64,000 bases of DNA, from positions 3,100,001 through 3,164,000 of the forward strand of contig JAOCZM010000159.1 in NCBI GenBank assembly GCA_026122235.1, read 5' to 3'. This document shows, piece after piece, positions 48,530-59,680 of the stretch. The stretch's first letter is position 1. Each line of letters opens with the position of its first letter. Both the position numbers and the translations under genes were made by a program. Source of the DNA: Vinca minor (lineage: Eukaryota > Streptophyta > Magnoliopsida > Gentianales > Apocynaceae). A model generated the notes under the pieces. That model saw nothing but the letters and a program-made list of their open reading frames with translations, did no database searches and was not told the DNA's origin.

Positions 48530-49470
48530 CATTTTGGAGATCCATTGACTAATCATGCATATCAAGGGCAAAATTTGGAAATACACCTGCAGTCTATGCA
48601 GCTTATAGCAATAATATACAAGGTTATCAGGAAAGTTGAAGTCATTATAACAATACTTCAGCTGCACCTTTTACAGGGTTTACACAAGAGGAACAACATC
48701 ATCTGAGGCAGATTTTACAAAGGATGCAAAGTACTGGAAGCATACCTCAAGTGAATGTAGCAACTTCTCACTTTGCTATCATTGGAGCTGCGGTTGCTGA
48801 TGCAGTGCTTGAGCCTGCTTCTGAGTATCAAGCATTACAAGAGCATTTTGATGCAAACATAGCATCATCAGGTACCTGTTTTAGATCCATTGAACAAACT
48901 TGGATTATTGATTCAGGTGCTTCTGATCACATCATTATGACTGATACACTGTTCATCTCTAGTGTGTTAATATACAATGTATTTGTTCAATTGCCAAATA
49001 AACGTGTCATTCCTGTTATTAAAAAGGGAACAATTAAGCTCACTCCTTCAATCACTCTAGAAAATGTGCTCTTTGTTCCACATTTTAAGTTCAATATCAT
49101 CTCAGTATCAAAATTGACTTCTCAAAATACATGCTCAGTAACATGTGTTTCTGACTATTGTGTCATCCAGGATTTGATTACAAAAAGGACCATTGGGACA
49201 GCTAGAGAGTGGCAAGGGCTCTATCTGTTTCAAATGGCTTCTCCTGCTACACCTATATGTAGTTCTATAGTTTCTAACATTGTTCTTCATGTGAGTGCTG
49301 AAGAAATAAGTGCCTTGTTATGGCACTATAGATTAGGGCATTTGTCTTTGCCTAGATTGCAGAGTATTAAAACTCTTTCAAGCATTTATTCTTCTTGTAA
49401 AGGTTCTGTTCATGATAAACATTGTTCTATATGCCCTATTGCTAAGCAACATAACTTCCTTTCTCTTTAA
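48530..49470 (+). pseudogene. Copia protease and GAG-pre-integrase region
   Basis: The frame changes at 48570-48650 and is open from 48724. The protease active site WIIDSGASDHI lies at about 48901-48933. The region continues to the LLWHYRLGHLSLPRLQ motif (49318-49365) and the CSICPIAKQHN pair (49425-49458), the zinc-binding HHCC start of the integrase. A stop at 49468-49470 comes from a one-base loss near 49450; the correct frame resumes as KTNAFALIHIDIWGPF. Confidence 0.85.
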
Positions 49471-50159
49471 GCAGATCTAAAACTAATGCTTTTGCTTTAA
49501 TTCACATTGACATTTGGGGACCTTTTAATGAGGTCACAGTTTATGGTCATAGATTTTTCTTGACTATTGTAGATGATTACACTAGATACAGTTGGGTTTA
49601 TCTTTTGCAATCCAAGGCTGATGCTAGAGGGATTTTGCAAAAATTTTGCACCTTTGTGAACACTCAGTTTCATGTATCTGTTCAGATAGTTAGGTCTGAT
49701 AATGGAGGGGAGTTTAACATGCCTATTTTCTATTCTAGTAAAGGTATAATTCATCAGACAACTTGTGTATACACACCTAAACATAATGGTTTGGTAGAGA
49801 GGAAGCATCAACATATTTTGAATGTTGCAAGAACTCTTAGATTACAGTCTCACATTCCTCTTGCTTATTGGGGTCACTGCATTAATCATGCAGTTCACCT
49901 AATAAATATTACTCCAACACCTATTCTTCAAGACCTCACACCATATGAAAAATTGTACAACAAAATTCTAGCTTATGCACATTTGAAGATGTTTGGCTGC
50001 CTGGCTTATGCATGTACTTTAGATCATTGTAGGAGCAAATTTGATCCTAGAGGTAAGCAGTGTGTGTATCTAGGCCATTCTAATACTACAAAAGGTTTTA
50101 TTCTTCTTGAAAGTGATACAATGACTCTCTTTGTCTCCAGAAATGTGATTTTTATATAA
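49471..50159 (+). pseudogene. Copia integrase core
   Basis: DIWGPF (49508) leads the core. The catalytic triad is visible: D in TIVDDYTRYSWVYLL, D in VRSDNGGEF, and E in HNGLVERKHQ. The C-terminal HLKMFGCLAYA and KQCVYLGHS segments are normal for copia. It ends at TAA 50157-50159. Between this and the RT lies a 14-base T run (50258-50271) with frame loss, so the linker is broken. Confidence 0.88.
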
Positions 50160-50443
50160 CACATATTTCCTTTCTCAATTTCTTCTGCAAAACTTAATTC
50201 TACATCTAGCCCTTCACCTGAGCATATCATTGATTACTCAGATGTTCCACCTTTGCTTTTTTTTTTTTTTCTCTTAATGATCACCTCAATTTATCTGAGC
50301 CTATTTCAGATACACATACACACAATGTTTTAACTACTCATGACTTTGCTTATTCTTCTATTTCCACACATTATGTTCCTATAAGAAGGTCTACTAGAGT
50401 TTCCAATCCTCCATCTCATTTACATGATTTTGACTGTCCTACA

Positions 50444-51496
50444 TTGCCAAAAACTTCTCCTCATCATATTTCACAGTTCATTACCTATGAACTCTTATCT
50501 CCAACACAACAATCTTATGTCTTTGCACTTGACATAGAAAATGAACCTCTTAACTATTCAGAGGCAGTTAAGTCTCAGGTTTGGAGGGAGGCTATAAATG
50601 CTGAAATAAAAGCATTAGAAGACAACCAAACATGGACTTTAGTTCCTTTACCTGATGGAAAAAATCCTATTGGAAATAAATGGGTGTTTAGGGTAAAGTT
50701 TAAGTCCAATGGAGAGTTGGAAAGATATAAGGCCAGATTAGTGGCAAAAGGCTATACACAATAAGAAGGAATTGATTACTTGAATACTTTTAGTCCTGTT
50801 GCTAAGATGACTTCAGTTAGAACATTACTTGCTTTGGCAGTTGCAAAAGGTTGGTTAATACATCAATTAGACATCAACAATGCTTTTCTTCATGGAGACT
50901 TACATGAAAATATTTACATGTTGCCTCCACCAGGATATGTAAGCCCTAATAGCAACCTAGTATGCAAGTTAAAGAAGTCTTTATATGGGATGAAACAAGC
51001 TAGCAGAGAATGGAATGCAAAATTAACCTCTTCATTATTAAAGCTAGATTTCAAGCAATCATGGCATGATTATAGTTTGTTTATCAAACATAATAGTTCA
51101 GGATCAGGAAATTTTATTGCTTTGCTTGTGTATGTTGATGATGTGATCTTAGTAACCAATAATGAATCTGAAATAATGACTGTCAAAACATTCTTAGATG
51201 AACAGTTTAAAATTAAGGATTTAGGTGAATTGAAGTATTTTCTTGGTATTGAGATTCTGAGTAATAAAGAAGGTCTGATACTTTCTCAAATAAAGTATGT
51301 GTTAGATCTTCTGGAAGAGGAAGGTTTTACTGACTGTGCATCAGTTAACACTCCAATGGAAACTGTAACCAAGTTATGCCATGATGATTCAGAAGTTTTT
51401 CAAGATACAACATCATATAGAAGACTCATTGGAAAATTATTATACTTGACAGTAACAAGACCTGACATAAGTTTTGTTGTGCAACAACTTAGTTAG
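50444..51496 (+). pseudogene. Copia reverse transcriptase
   Basis: Open frames 50444-50764 and 50780-51496 are one domain cut by TAA at 50762-50764, where copia normally has a second glutamine (Q-Q-EGIDY, CAA to TAA). The markers are GNKWVFRVKF, YKARLVAKGYTQ, TFSPVAKMTSVRTLLALA, QLDINNAFLHGDL and SLYGMKQASREW. The catalytic LLVYVDDVILV lies at about 51125-51157. A TAG at 51494-51496, in place of a CAG before FLDKPSVMHW, breaks the frame again. Confidence 0.9.
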
Positions 51497-52256
51497 TTCT
51501 TAGACAAGCCTTCAGTTATGCATTGGAAGGAAGCACACATGATCTTAATGTATATTAAGAAAGCACCTTGACATGGATTGTTTTATCTAGCCCAGAACAC
51601 TTTAGAGCTAATTGGCATATTCAGATAGCGACTGTGCAGGGTGTGTGGAGACAAGAAGGTCTGTCACAGGTATGTGTGTGTTTTTGGGTAGTGCTTTAGT
51701 ATCTTTGAGGTCTAAGAAACAGCCCACAGTGTCAAGGAGTTCATCAGAAGCTGAATATAGGGCAATGACACTCACTACTTGTGAGGTTCAATGGTTAGTA
51801 AATCTTTTGAGAGATTTGGGAGTTAGTCAAAGAAGAGTTGTTCCACTCTTTTGTGACAGTAAAATTGCTATACACATAGCTGAAAACCCTGTCTTTCATG
51901 AGAGGACAAAACATATAGAGATTGATTGTCACATTGTTAGAGAAAAATTCATGGCAGAATTGATAAAACCTTTGCCAGTTGGTACAGAAAAACAGTTAGC
52001 AGATCTATTTACAAAACCACTTTCTGGAGCTAGATTGAGTTATTTGGTGAAGATTTTAGGGATGTTTGATTACTTTGTTGTTCCAGCTTGTGGGGGACTG
52101 TTAAAATTAGGAAGAAAGTTTCATGATCAAACTGGAAATCAGCAGTTCAAGTGTGCAAAAGCAAAGCAACAAAGCAAAGACAAAGGCAAAGATGTTAAGG
52201 CATTATGTAATACTACGAGCAAAGGAAGAGAGTATTGGGCTGATGATTTTGGTTGA
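51497..52256 (+). pseudogene. Copia RNase H
   Basis: After the stop and a further break near 51570-51610, an open frame from 51612 encodes AYSDSDCAGCVETRRSVTG, VSRSSSEAEYRAM, LFCDSKIAIHIAENPVFHER and QLADLFTKPLS, the standard copia RNase H motifs with catalytic D, E and D. The frame runs past the normal end into the 3' LTR, closing at TGA 52254-52256; that extension is read-through. Confidence 0.88.
52087..52098 (+). other. Polypurine tract of copia element
   Basis: CTTGTGGGGGAC directly before the 3' LTR start at 52099. Confidence 0.75.
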
Positions 52257-52623
52257 AGTGGATCAAAGTTGAAAAATACAAGTGGGCCAAAGGCTAATAA
52301 ATATTATTTGAGCCCAGTCCAAAACTTGTAAATAGATTAGATATTTTAACTTGTTTCCTTTCTAAGTAGATTTTATCCTTCTTTCCTCTTTTAGTAAATT
52401 AGAGAGAGAAGTAAACGGGCGGCAAATTCCATGCTCAAATGATTGTATAAATACTGAGTGAAGTGCTCATTCTTAATCAATGAAAACAGTTGAAAATTTC
52501 CACAAAATATATTTTCCTCTCTGCACTTTTATTCTGCTGCTATTTCTTGCTTTATTGTTCTTATGAATTCAATTGCAAATTACTTGCTGATTCTTGGAGG
52601 AACTTGGATGATGAAATTCTTCA
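52099..52623 (+). repeat. 3' LTR of copia element
   Basis: 525 bp, homologous to 46460-46980 with scattered differences and a 4-bp addition near 52440. It is followed directly by a primer site instead of flanking DNA. Confidence 0.9.
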
Positions 52624-52926
52624 TGGTATCAGAGCAGTAGCTCAAGGCTACTGAGCTTAGCAATTCCGCAGTTTTTTTTTTATTTCTTACTCAATCTCGG
52701 AGGCTTATATCGATCGATTTACTCATTGATCAGCTGATAAAATTCTGATGATGATGATCATAAGTTTCGGTAGTTTGTTGTGATTGATCTACTGATTATA
52801 GTCATATCTTGATTTCAGTAGTTATAACTCTTAATTCTGAGTTTGTGTTCTTCGCTCTGAATTTTGCCTTGACCTAATCTTCATTCAAACAAGTTAAGCC
52901 TTGGCTTGTTGTTAATTCAGATAAAT
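52624..52926 (+). mobile_element. Second copia leader after the 3' LTR (tandem remnant)
   Basis: TGGTATCAGAGCAGTAGC and the next 290 bp match 46981-47280 with about 20 differences, including GATGATGATGATCATAAG and CCTTGGCTTGTTG. The structure is LTR-internal-LTR-leader. It then stops abruptly and a half Mutator-like element follows. Confidence 0.85.
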
Positions 52927-53265
52927 GCTTTGTTCGCGATTCTTCCTGATGAAGAAGAAGGAACGAGCCATTTATGTGGGATTGGGGCGTACAGTGGGGG
53001 TAATTATGTGGGTCCCACAGTGATGGGTGCTTAGGCGGGTAGGGGTATGAGGTATAGGGAGTAAAATTCCGTTTATGTCCTTACTATTTTTTGTTTAACC
53101 AAATTCAAAATTTAAATAAACAGTTGACTAACAGAATTTTGAACGGAAGGACCCTTCGCACCAAACATAAATTGTTTTGATACTGAGTTTTATAAAAAAA
53201 AAAATAGATTTTGGACAAAAATCACCAAAGCAAAATAGTTTTTGGACCCGTAGAGCCAATTTGCC
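52927..53265. mobile_element. Right half of a Mutator-like element
   Basis: Sequence ending GGACCCGTAGAGCCAATTTGCC at 53265 matches the termini of 42162-43511 and 34975-36452, including AACAGTTGACTAACAG, GAACGGAAGGAC and the CACCAAACATAAATTGTTTTG block. The opposite terminus is not in the window, so the element is cut at the copia junction (about 52926). Confidence 0.65.
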
Positions 53266-53439
53266 TACATAAAATAGCTAAAGCCAAATAAAGATTATAT
53301 TTAAGGGGTCAAAACTACAAAAGTGCCAACAAATTCGAAATTCCACTGAGAAAAGTACATTCTATCAGCGAGAACTACTAGTCCTTATCCATTATGTATC
53401 TCGTAGTTTTCTTTCACCCTGATCTGGAACCTTTCATGT

Positions 53440-54491
53440 TAGGTATGTATTGGACTGTATGGAATGGAACTGGTCTTCAAAAGAACTCGTCCAATATTGA
53501 AATATGATGGGCATGAAGGTATTCTTGTAGTACTACAATGAATGCACAACCGGAAAATACTTTTAGCCTCTTCTTGGATGGAGCGACAAACTGTAATGAC
53601 ATTGAGCAATGTGTAGCGTACTTCCACCATTTATCCCAATCACAACTAGTCCTCTCCAATACAACTATATACGATTTGCCTCCTTGACCAGATCCTCAAA
53701 TTTGTAACATAACTTTGTAGATGCTCTAACCCTTTTGAAATGGCTCCACAAGTAGAACACAGGACCTTGCCTCATATTTCCTATATTGTGTCCTAATCCT
53801 TGAAAGGAATGGAGATTTGCAGGTTATTACATATTTTTAGTGTATGTTTAAATAATACACAAGTTTACAGAAAATAATCTCCACCGAAGCTTTCAAAGGC
53901 AGCGCTCTTGACTTCTTCAAAACGCTGTTAAACGATTCAGACAAGTTTGTGATCATGCATATGTTGTTCCATGCCTTGTCATAAGCAAGTGCCCATTCCT
54001 CCTTATGATATTTTTTCCAACCAACTGCTTGCGTCTCTACTCTTACGTTTAATAGTTTTGATAATTATATTGCACGTGATTTTTTTTAGTAGGTTTCCGC
54101 AACAAGAGATCCTTAAACTCCTTATTCTTGAACATTTTGTAAAATATTGACCTAAAGTATCAGAGACAAAATCTATGACTAGCTTTACGTTCTTGCCAAC
54201 CCCGTACATTTCCAACTGCATTCAAAATGACTAGATGACGATATGAAATCAAGCAACAATTAGCCCCTAATGTGACTTTATCTCGAAGTTTTTTCAAGAA
54301 AAAAGACCAATTGTCGGTTGACTCTAATTCGACCATGGCAAATGCTAGAGGTAAAATCTGATTGTTATCATCGTAGGTCGTTGTAATAATAAGTACTCCC
54401 TTGTAGGCCCCTTGAGATGCATTCCATCCATTGAGATAACATTTCGGAAAAACTTGAAAGCATCAACAAAAGGCTTGAATCGTTAAGTGCA
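53440..54491 (-). pseudogene. MULE transposase relic
   Basis: Read on the minus strand from 54491: DAFKFF, then ISMDGMHLKG and, after a one-base shift, GAYKGVLIITTTYDDNNQ with ILPLAFAMVELESTDNWSFF and LKKLRDKV. This is the DDE core of Mutator-like transposases (DGTxLKGxYxGxLLxAxxxDxNNxxxPLAFAxVExE...W.WFL). Further along, 53640-53570, VLERTSCDWDKWWKYATHC has the look of the C-terminal SWIM zinc finger, with one ligand C changed to W. The order fits one transposase with decayed frames. The gypsy element at 54492 truncates it. Confidence 0.75.
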
Positions 54492-55499
54492 TGTGTCACA
54501 CCACGTACCCGAGTGATGACTTGACAGCACCTCATATGCAAATGAGGCACATAACCCATAACAAAAATGATAAGTTACGAGTTATATCATTATTAAAAGG
54601 AAATATAACAAATCTTACATCATTAACAAAAGCCGTACAGAAGTCTAATGATGAAGAACCGCAAGGTTCGACTTAAGTTTGAGCCCGATCTTTCTTCAAT
54701 TCTCGAACTAGTTTCTATGGGAATTTAATCAACGCAACACTAAGGGAGGTTAAATAACAATGGAGGCTGAAACACCACAACAAGAGAAACTAACTCGTTG
54801 ATACAGTAACTCAAAAATGAATGAAGTTCTACTTAGAAGTTCATACACGAGAAGCTAAGGAATAACCTTACCAAAATATCAATATATCTAACGTAACCAT
54901 TAAAGATGGCCGAAATCTCCCTTAAGTAGGTTGAGATTTCAGTTACAACCATAAAGAAATAAGAGTCCTTAAAGGATGAGGACTCTTGAAAACAAATAAG
55001 AGTCCTTGAAGAATTAGGACTCTTTAAATAACAACTTGCTATCAAGTAACTACCTAACAATAAAGTGGGGTCCAGAAAACAAACTAACTACCAAATCTAT
55101 GAAGAGTCCTAGTTACATTAGGACTCTTATTAACCAACTAACTAACACATGGACAACATGTCCTTTATTATAGCAACTACTTGCTATACACGAAATTAAA
55201 GTAATTAAATATGCTAAAAATAATTAAAGTATAGTATAGACTTTAATTGTACACAAAAAGTCTAAAATGCCCTTTTAAATTCGTCCCAATTCGGGACAGC
55301 TTGTTGGGCCAACTTGCACGACGATTTCGGATGTCAAGAAGGCATAATATGATCTCGGGTTCTCATGAAAGTTGTAGATATGCCTCTTATATTTAATATG
55401 CCACTGGAATCAGCTCAATTGGATAACTGGATCGAAAGTTATGACCATTCTACCAAACTGTTGTAAAGCTGTCCAATCCCTCATCATCTTGTATGATTA
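54492..55499 (-). mobile_element. Gypsy element 3' end and probable LTR, minus orientation
   Basis: The edge against the MULE relic is TGTGTCACACCACG at 54492. This is followed by about 1 kb of non-coding text with several repeats of (A/G)AGTCCT..AGGACTCT (54960-55140). The inner LTR boundary is not clear. Text at 55320-55450 resembles the 3' untranslated region of plant gypsy elements. No gene. Confidence 0.55.
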
Positions 55500-55783
55500 C
55501 TAAAATACCCTTCTTAGCCTCTTTGCTTGATAAGGCCTAATTGTACACTTGTGAACTTGAGAGGCTACCTCGTATAACATTCCTAGATTTAACTTAGCAT
55601 CCTCTTTATACTTTAGAACTCGGGTCAATGATGAAGATAGGTTCTTCACGTCCCTTGTTCTAAGTCTCGTTCTTAGTCGATGTATGTGCTCCTTTGACTT
55701 GGGCAGCCTCGAGGTTGGTACCGTATCATCCCCTCCCCCTTGAAAAGCCTGATTCGTCCTCGAATCATCATCACGATCAGTCA
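55500..55783 (-). pseudogene. Gypsy polyprotein C-terminal tail
   Basis: The minus-strand frame from 55783 reads DSRTNQAFQGGGDD and then a basic RLRTRLRTRDVKNL region, like the (S/D)SRTNxFxEGEDD...GPxTRxRAKxLxEA tail after integrase in many plant Ty3/gypsy elements. It continues in frame with the RT piece on the other side of the inserted gag-only element (62863), so the gypsy element had already lost RNase H and integrase. Confidence 0.65.
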
Positions 55784-57131
55784 TGTAAAACACAAGAGGG
55801 GGGTGAATTGGGTTTTAACTAAACTTTCTAACTTTTTCGAATCTTTGCAATGCTTGTGTAAGTTAGAGCAAGATGAATAAATGCTAAAGCAAAACCCAAT
55901 AACAAGACAAAGGATTTATAGTGGTTCGACTCACTTAGAATCTACATCCACTACCTTGAGCCGCACCCAAGGATTTTCAATAACTTCACTAAGAAGAATG
56001 CCCACACAAAGTAGGACTTTACACTAGTGGCTAACTCACAAAGAGTTTTACAACACAACCACTTTACAAAGAAACTCACTAAGAGCTTGCCCACACTAAG
56101 TAGGTCTATTACAAAATTAACCCTATCACTAAGAAAGGGAATAAGATGGAATTCAATACAATGAAGTTCACTCTTCTAAGTGAAAGATATAATACCTTTG
56201 AAGTACAACAATTGTAGCTCTTGAACATAAGAAGCTCACTCTTTGTCTTGCTTTTGAAAGAATACTCTTGAATGATTTAGATCATAGAGATGAAGAGTAT
56301 TTTGCTTTGAAAGTGTTTTGGCTTGATGAGAGATCAATGAATATTTGATATGCAAGCCTTAGAATGTTTCTCTAGCTTTGGAGTATTTATACATTTCAAA
56401 TTTGGTTGAAAATCGAGTCTCCAGCGGTCAAATAACGGCTAGTAGAAAGCAGAGTTCGGTTGGCGAAACAAGTCTCGGATGACCGAACTTGAGCAACTTT
56501 CGGTTGACCGACCAAAAACTCGGTCGACCGAACCATCATCTCGGTCGGCCGACCCAAGCTTAGGTCGATCGAACTTTGTGACAACAACTCTCGAGTAAAT
56601 CCTTCGGTTGATCGAGGCAAAACTTCGGTTGATCGACTTTCAGGACTTTCAAAGATGATTTTTAAACACTTGTTTTCAAGTCTAATGAAGTCTAAAAGGT
56701 TTTCCCAAAAGGTAACACATAAGAACACTTGGAAAACTTTTCTAAAAGACTTAACTATGAAATCAAAGGCTTTTTGTATAAGAACACATGTAAAGATCAT
56801 TTGAAATTTAAGCCTTTTGAAAAGCGTGTTTATGAAAACGTGTATGCAAGACTAGAGTGAAGAGCTTATGTTCATTTGAGCATTGGTTAGAGCTTAATGA
56901 TAAAGACCAATAAAGACAAAGCTAATCTAACCAACCTAAGTCTTCAATCTTCAATCTTGAAAGATAAGCCTTGAATAGTATGTCTTTGAATCTTGAACAT
57001 GGCTTGATTGAAGTACTTAGAGCTTCCATATTGAGTTCCAATATTCTATCACATAGATGAAAACATTAGACACAAACATCAAGTGTTTGTCCATTATCAA
57101 AATCCGAGTTCGATCGCTCTTAGGGCTAACA
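55784..57131 (-). repeat. 3' LTR of the gag-only element
   Basis: 1,348 bp, left copy. It contains about a dozen TCGGTTGACCGA/TCGGTCGACCGA-like motifs at 56445-56640. The inner end is followed by ATCTCCCCACTTTTT, the complement of a polypurine tract. Confidence 0.88.
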
Positions 57132-59680
57132 ATCTCCCCACTTTTTGATTATGTCAAACTTTGATGTAATTAGATAGGATATGGACAATATTAAGAACAA
57201 GGAAGCATGGCAAAAGGATATACGAACAAGTAAGAGTAAAGACTAATGCTTATAAGATAAACCAAGTAAACATGGAAGCTAAAAGCATTAGTAAGAATAC
57301 TCCTTTCGCCATATGCTTTAGGGACTCTTTGTAGAGCCCTAATTCCCAACCAACCTCCTTGCCTCCTTCCTTCCATTTAATAGCATTCTTGTGTGTAATA
57401 TACATACCTTAGTTTACACAAGAAGCTAACTTACCATTTTCATCAATGTCGATGTGAGTGCTAAAGATCCTATTACAAAGAACATGCTCACACAAACATT
57501 AGAACTTACAATGGTTTGTTATCATCAAAACAACATAGAATATGCCCTTATGGCTAACAATCTCCCCCTTTTTGATGATGACAAAACATTGATGCAAATG
57601 GGAATAATATGCAAAATAAAGATACCAAATGTATGCATGAGATAAGGATATTAAGGATCTAGACAAGTAGAAGTTTTCTCAAAAAAAATTCTACTCCCCC
57701 TATATTAAAGAATCCCTTATCTCTCCCATTTTGCAAGTTCTAAGCATTCTCCTTTTGTAAATTACTTCTCTTGGCACATTTGCAACACTAAAAATTCTCC
57801 CTCTTTTTGTCAAAATCAAAAAGGGATATCAGAGCGCCAATAAGAAAAGCATTTTAACGAAAAGTAAAGATTAATTTTGGAGAAGCTTGATGAAATTATA
57901 ATAATCCTTCCCATATAAAGACAAACTTAAAAACCATGGAAACAACTTGATGGTCTTGTAGATTGATAAAATAAGAACCAAAAGATCAATTCTAAAGACC
58001 AAAAATAATTATGAAGAAGGATTACTCATTGAATAAGCTTAGTTGATTTCTTAAAAAACAAGGAGTCCATAATAACACATTAAATCCAAAAGATGGTCAT
58101 GTATGGCTCAAAAAGAATATCAACCTAAGCTAAAAAACAAAGGAGATATGGAATAAACCTTAAAGAACAATCTCCCCGTTTATCAAACATACGATGTTAG
58201 CTATTTGATATTTAAAACCAAGTATGATACAAATTGACCAATAGTAAAACATGAGACCAATTGAAAATATAGCCAATTGTAAAAACACGTTTGAAAATAT
58301 AGCTAACAAAGTACTAGTGGAAGTGATACCATGAATTCATAAGATAAGCACAAGTATCACAACCAAAAGATGTAGAGGAAGTGTAAGAAAACACTTGGAG
58401 TACATTCCTCTAACAAGTTAATGGTTAGCTAAATTAGTGTAACAACTCTTAAAGTAATACTAACCAAAAACCATAATGAGATCACAAAGGATATGAAAGT
58501 ATTATACCAATTGTAAACAAAATATGATCTCATAGTTATTTAGGAAAAGTATATGTGATACCAATTGAAGACATAAACATTTATAACACATATAACTTCC
58601 AAAAATAACTTACACAAGTTGGCTATAAGATATAAAAGATGAAAAGCAAGCCAACAAGTGATGTGATGATGTAAAATATGAACAATTGAGCATACATCAC
58701 ATATATTTTGAGGGAGGTATGAGTTAAAAACATTTGAAAAACTCCCTCTCAGGTTGTGCCACTTCTAAACAATCAAATAGACACAACCCATGGCATAATC
58801 AATGCCACAATCACAGTTTACATCCTAAGTCAAGCATCTAGACGATCAACCACATAAGATTAATGCTAAAGACTTGAATATAAACATAAACCCCTATATG
58901 CAATAAAGATCAAGTGAAAACTAAGCATAGCATATACAAACTCCCCCAAAGCATAAAACACTACATAATATAGGGGAGGGGATAAAAAAAATATTTCAAC
59001 ACAAAGATCAAATCATTAAGCTCACTTATAACATGCTCAAGAGAATCAAGAACATATGAAGAGCAAGCATGTTATAAAATCTCCAAGGTGCCCATTTCAA
59101 GAACAATTGAACATTATATGGAAAGTAAGATCAATAATTGTTCAAGGAAATGAAAGAGATTGAGTTTAGTAATATCTCATTGAATTTGATGAATGCTTTT
59201 GCACTTTGAGTTCATTCAATGAGTTCCTTGGGCTTCTCAATCTTCTTTGCATGACAAGTGTAGAGTCATCAATGATCGGTGACTTTTCTTTTCTTGATGA
59301 ACCCTCTACAATCTTGTAATCCTTAGCATTTGGCTCTTTTCTTGGAGTCTTAGCTCACTTGTGCCATTCCTTGTAGTTCATATCTTCTTCTTGAAGTTTA
59401 GAACTCTTTGTTACCTTTGCTTTCTTACCAAGTGATGAAGACATTGGATAGACACTTTGGCTCTTGCCATCACTTGATGCATTGCTCTTTGTATCTAAGC
59501 AACTTGGTTCTCCAATTGATCAACTTTTGAGCTTTGAGAATCCAAGTGTAAAGGAGTGCTTTTGAATTTCTTCTTTTGGCACATCTCCTTTGACTAGCAC
59601 TTCTTCTTCTCCGGTTATGTGACAAGATCATACACATTGAAACAACATAGAACCGGAGCTTCCCTTAAACTAATGAGAAC
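57132..59680 (-). other. Non-coding internal region of the gag-only element
   Basis: 2.5 kb with no recognisable enzyme domain. At 57384-57559 it contains a second LTR-end copy followed by another ATCTCCCCCTTTTT polypurine complement. The remainder to about 59180 is AT-rich. Between 59230 and 59520 the minus strand has a decayed low-complexity frame (SSDGKSQSVYPMSSSLGKK, then DYKIVEGSSRKEK), perhaps an old extra gag or accessory tail, which I do not recognise. Confidence 0.55.

Larger units (their letters stand above)
46460..52623 (+). mobile_element. Ty1/copia retrotransposon, nearly complete
   Basis: LTRs lie at 46460-46980 (521 bp) and 52099-52623 (525 bp), beginning TGTTAAAATTAGG and ending TTC(C/T)TCA. 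The internal order is primer site, gag, protease, integrase, RT, RNase H and polypurine tract, which is the Copia order. The LTRs differ at only a small number of positions, so the insertion is fairly young. The coding region is nonetheless disabled by a few stops and shifts. The base before the 5' LTR reads AGACC (46455-46459), but a matching duplication at the right is absent because a further leader copy follows (52624-52926). Confidence 0.92.
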
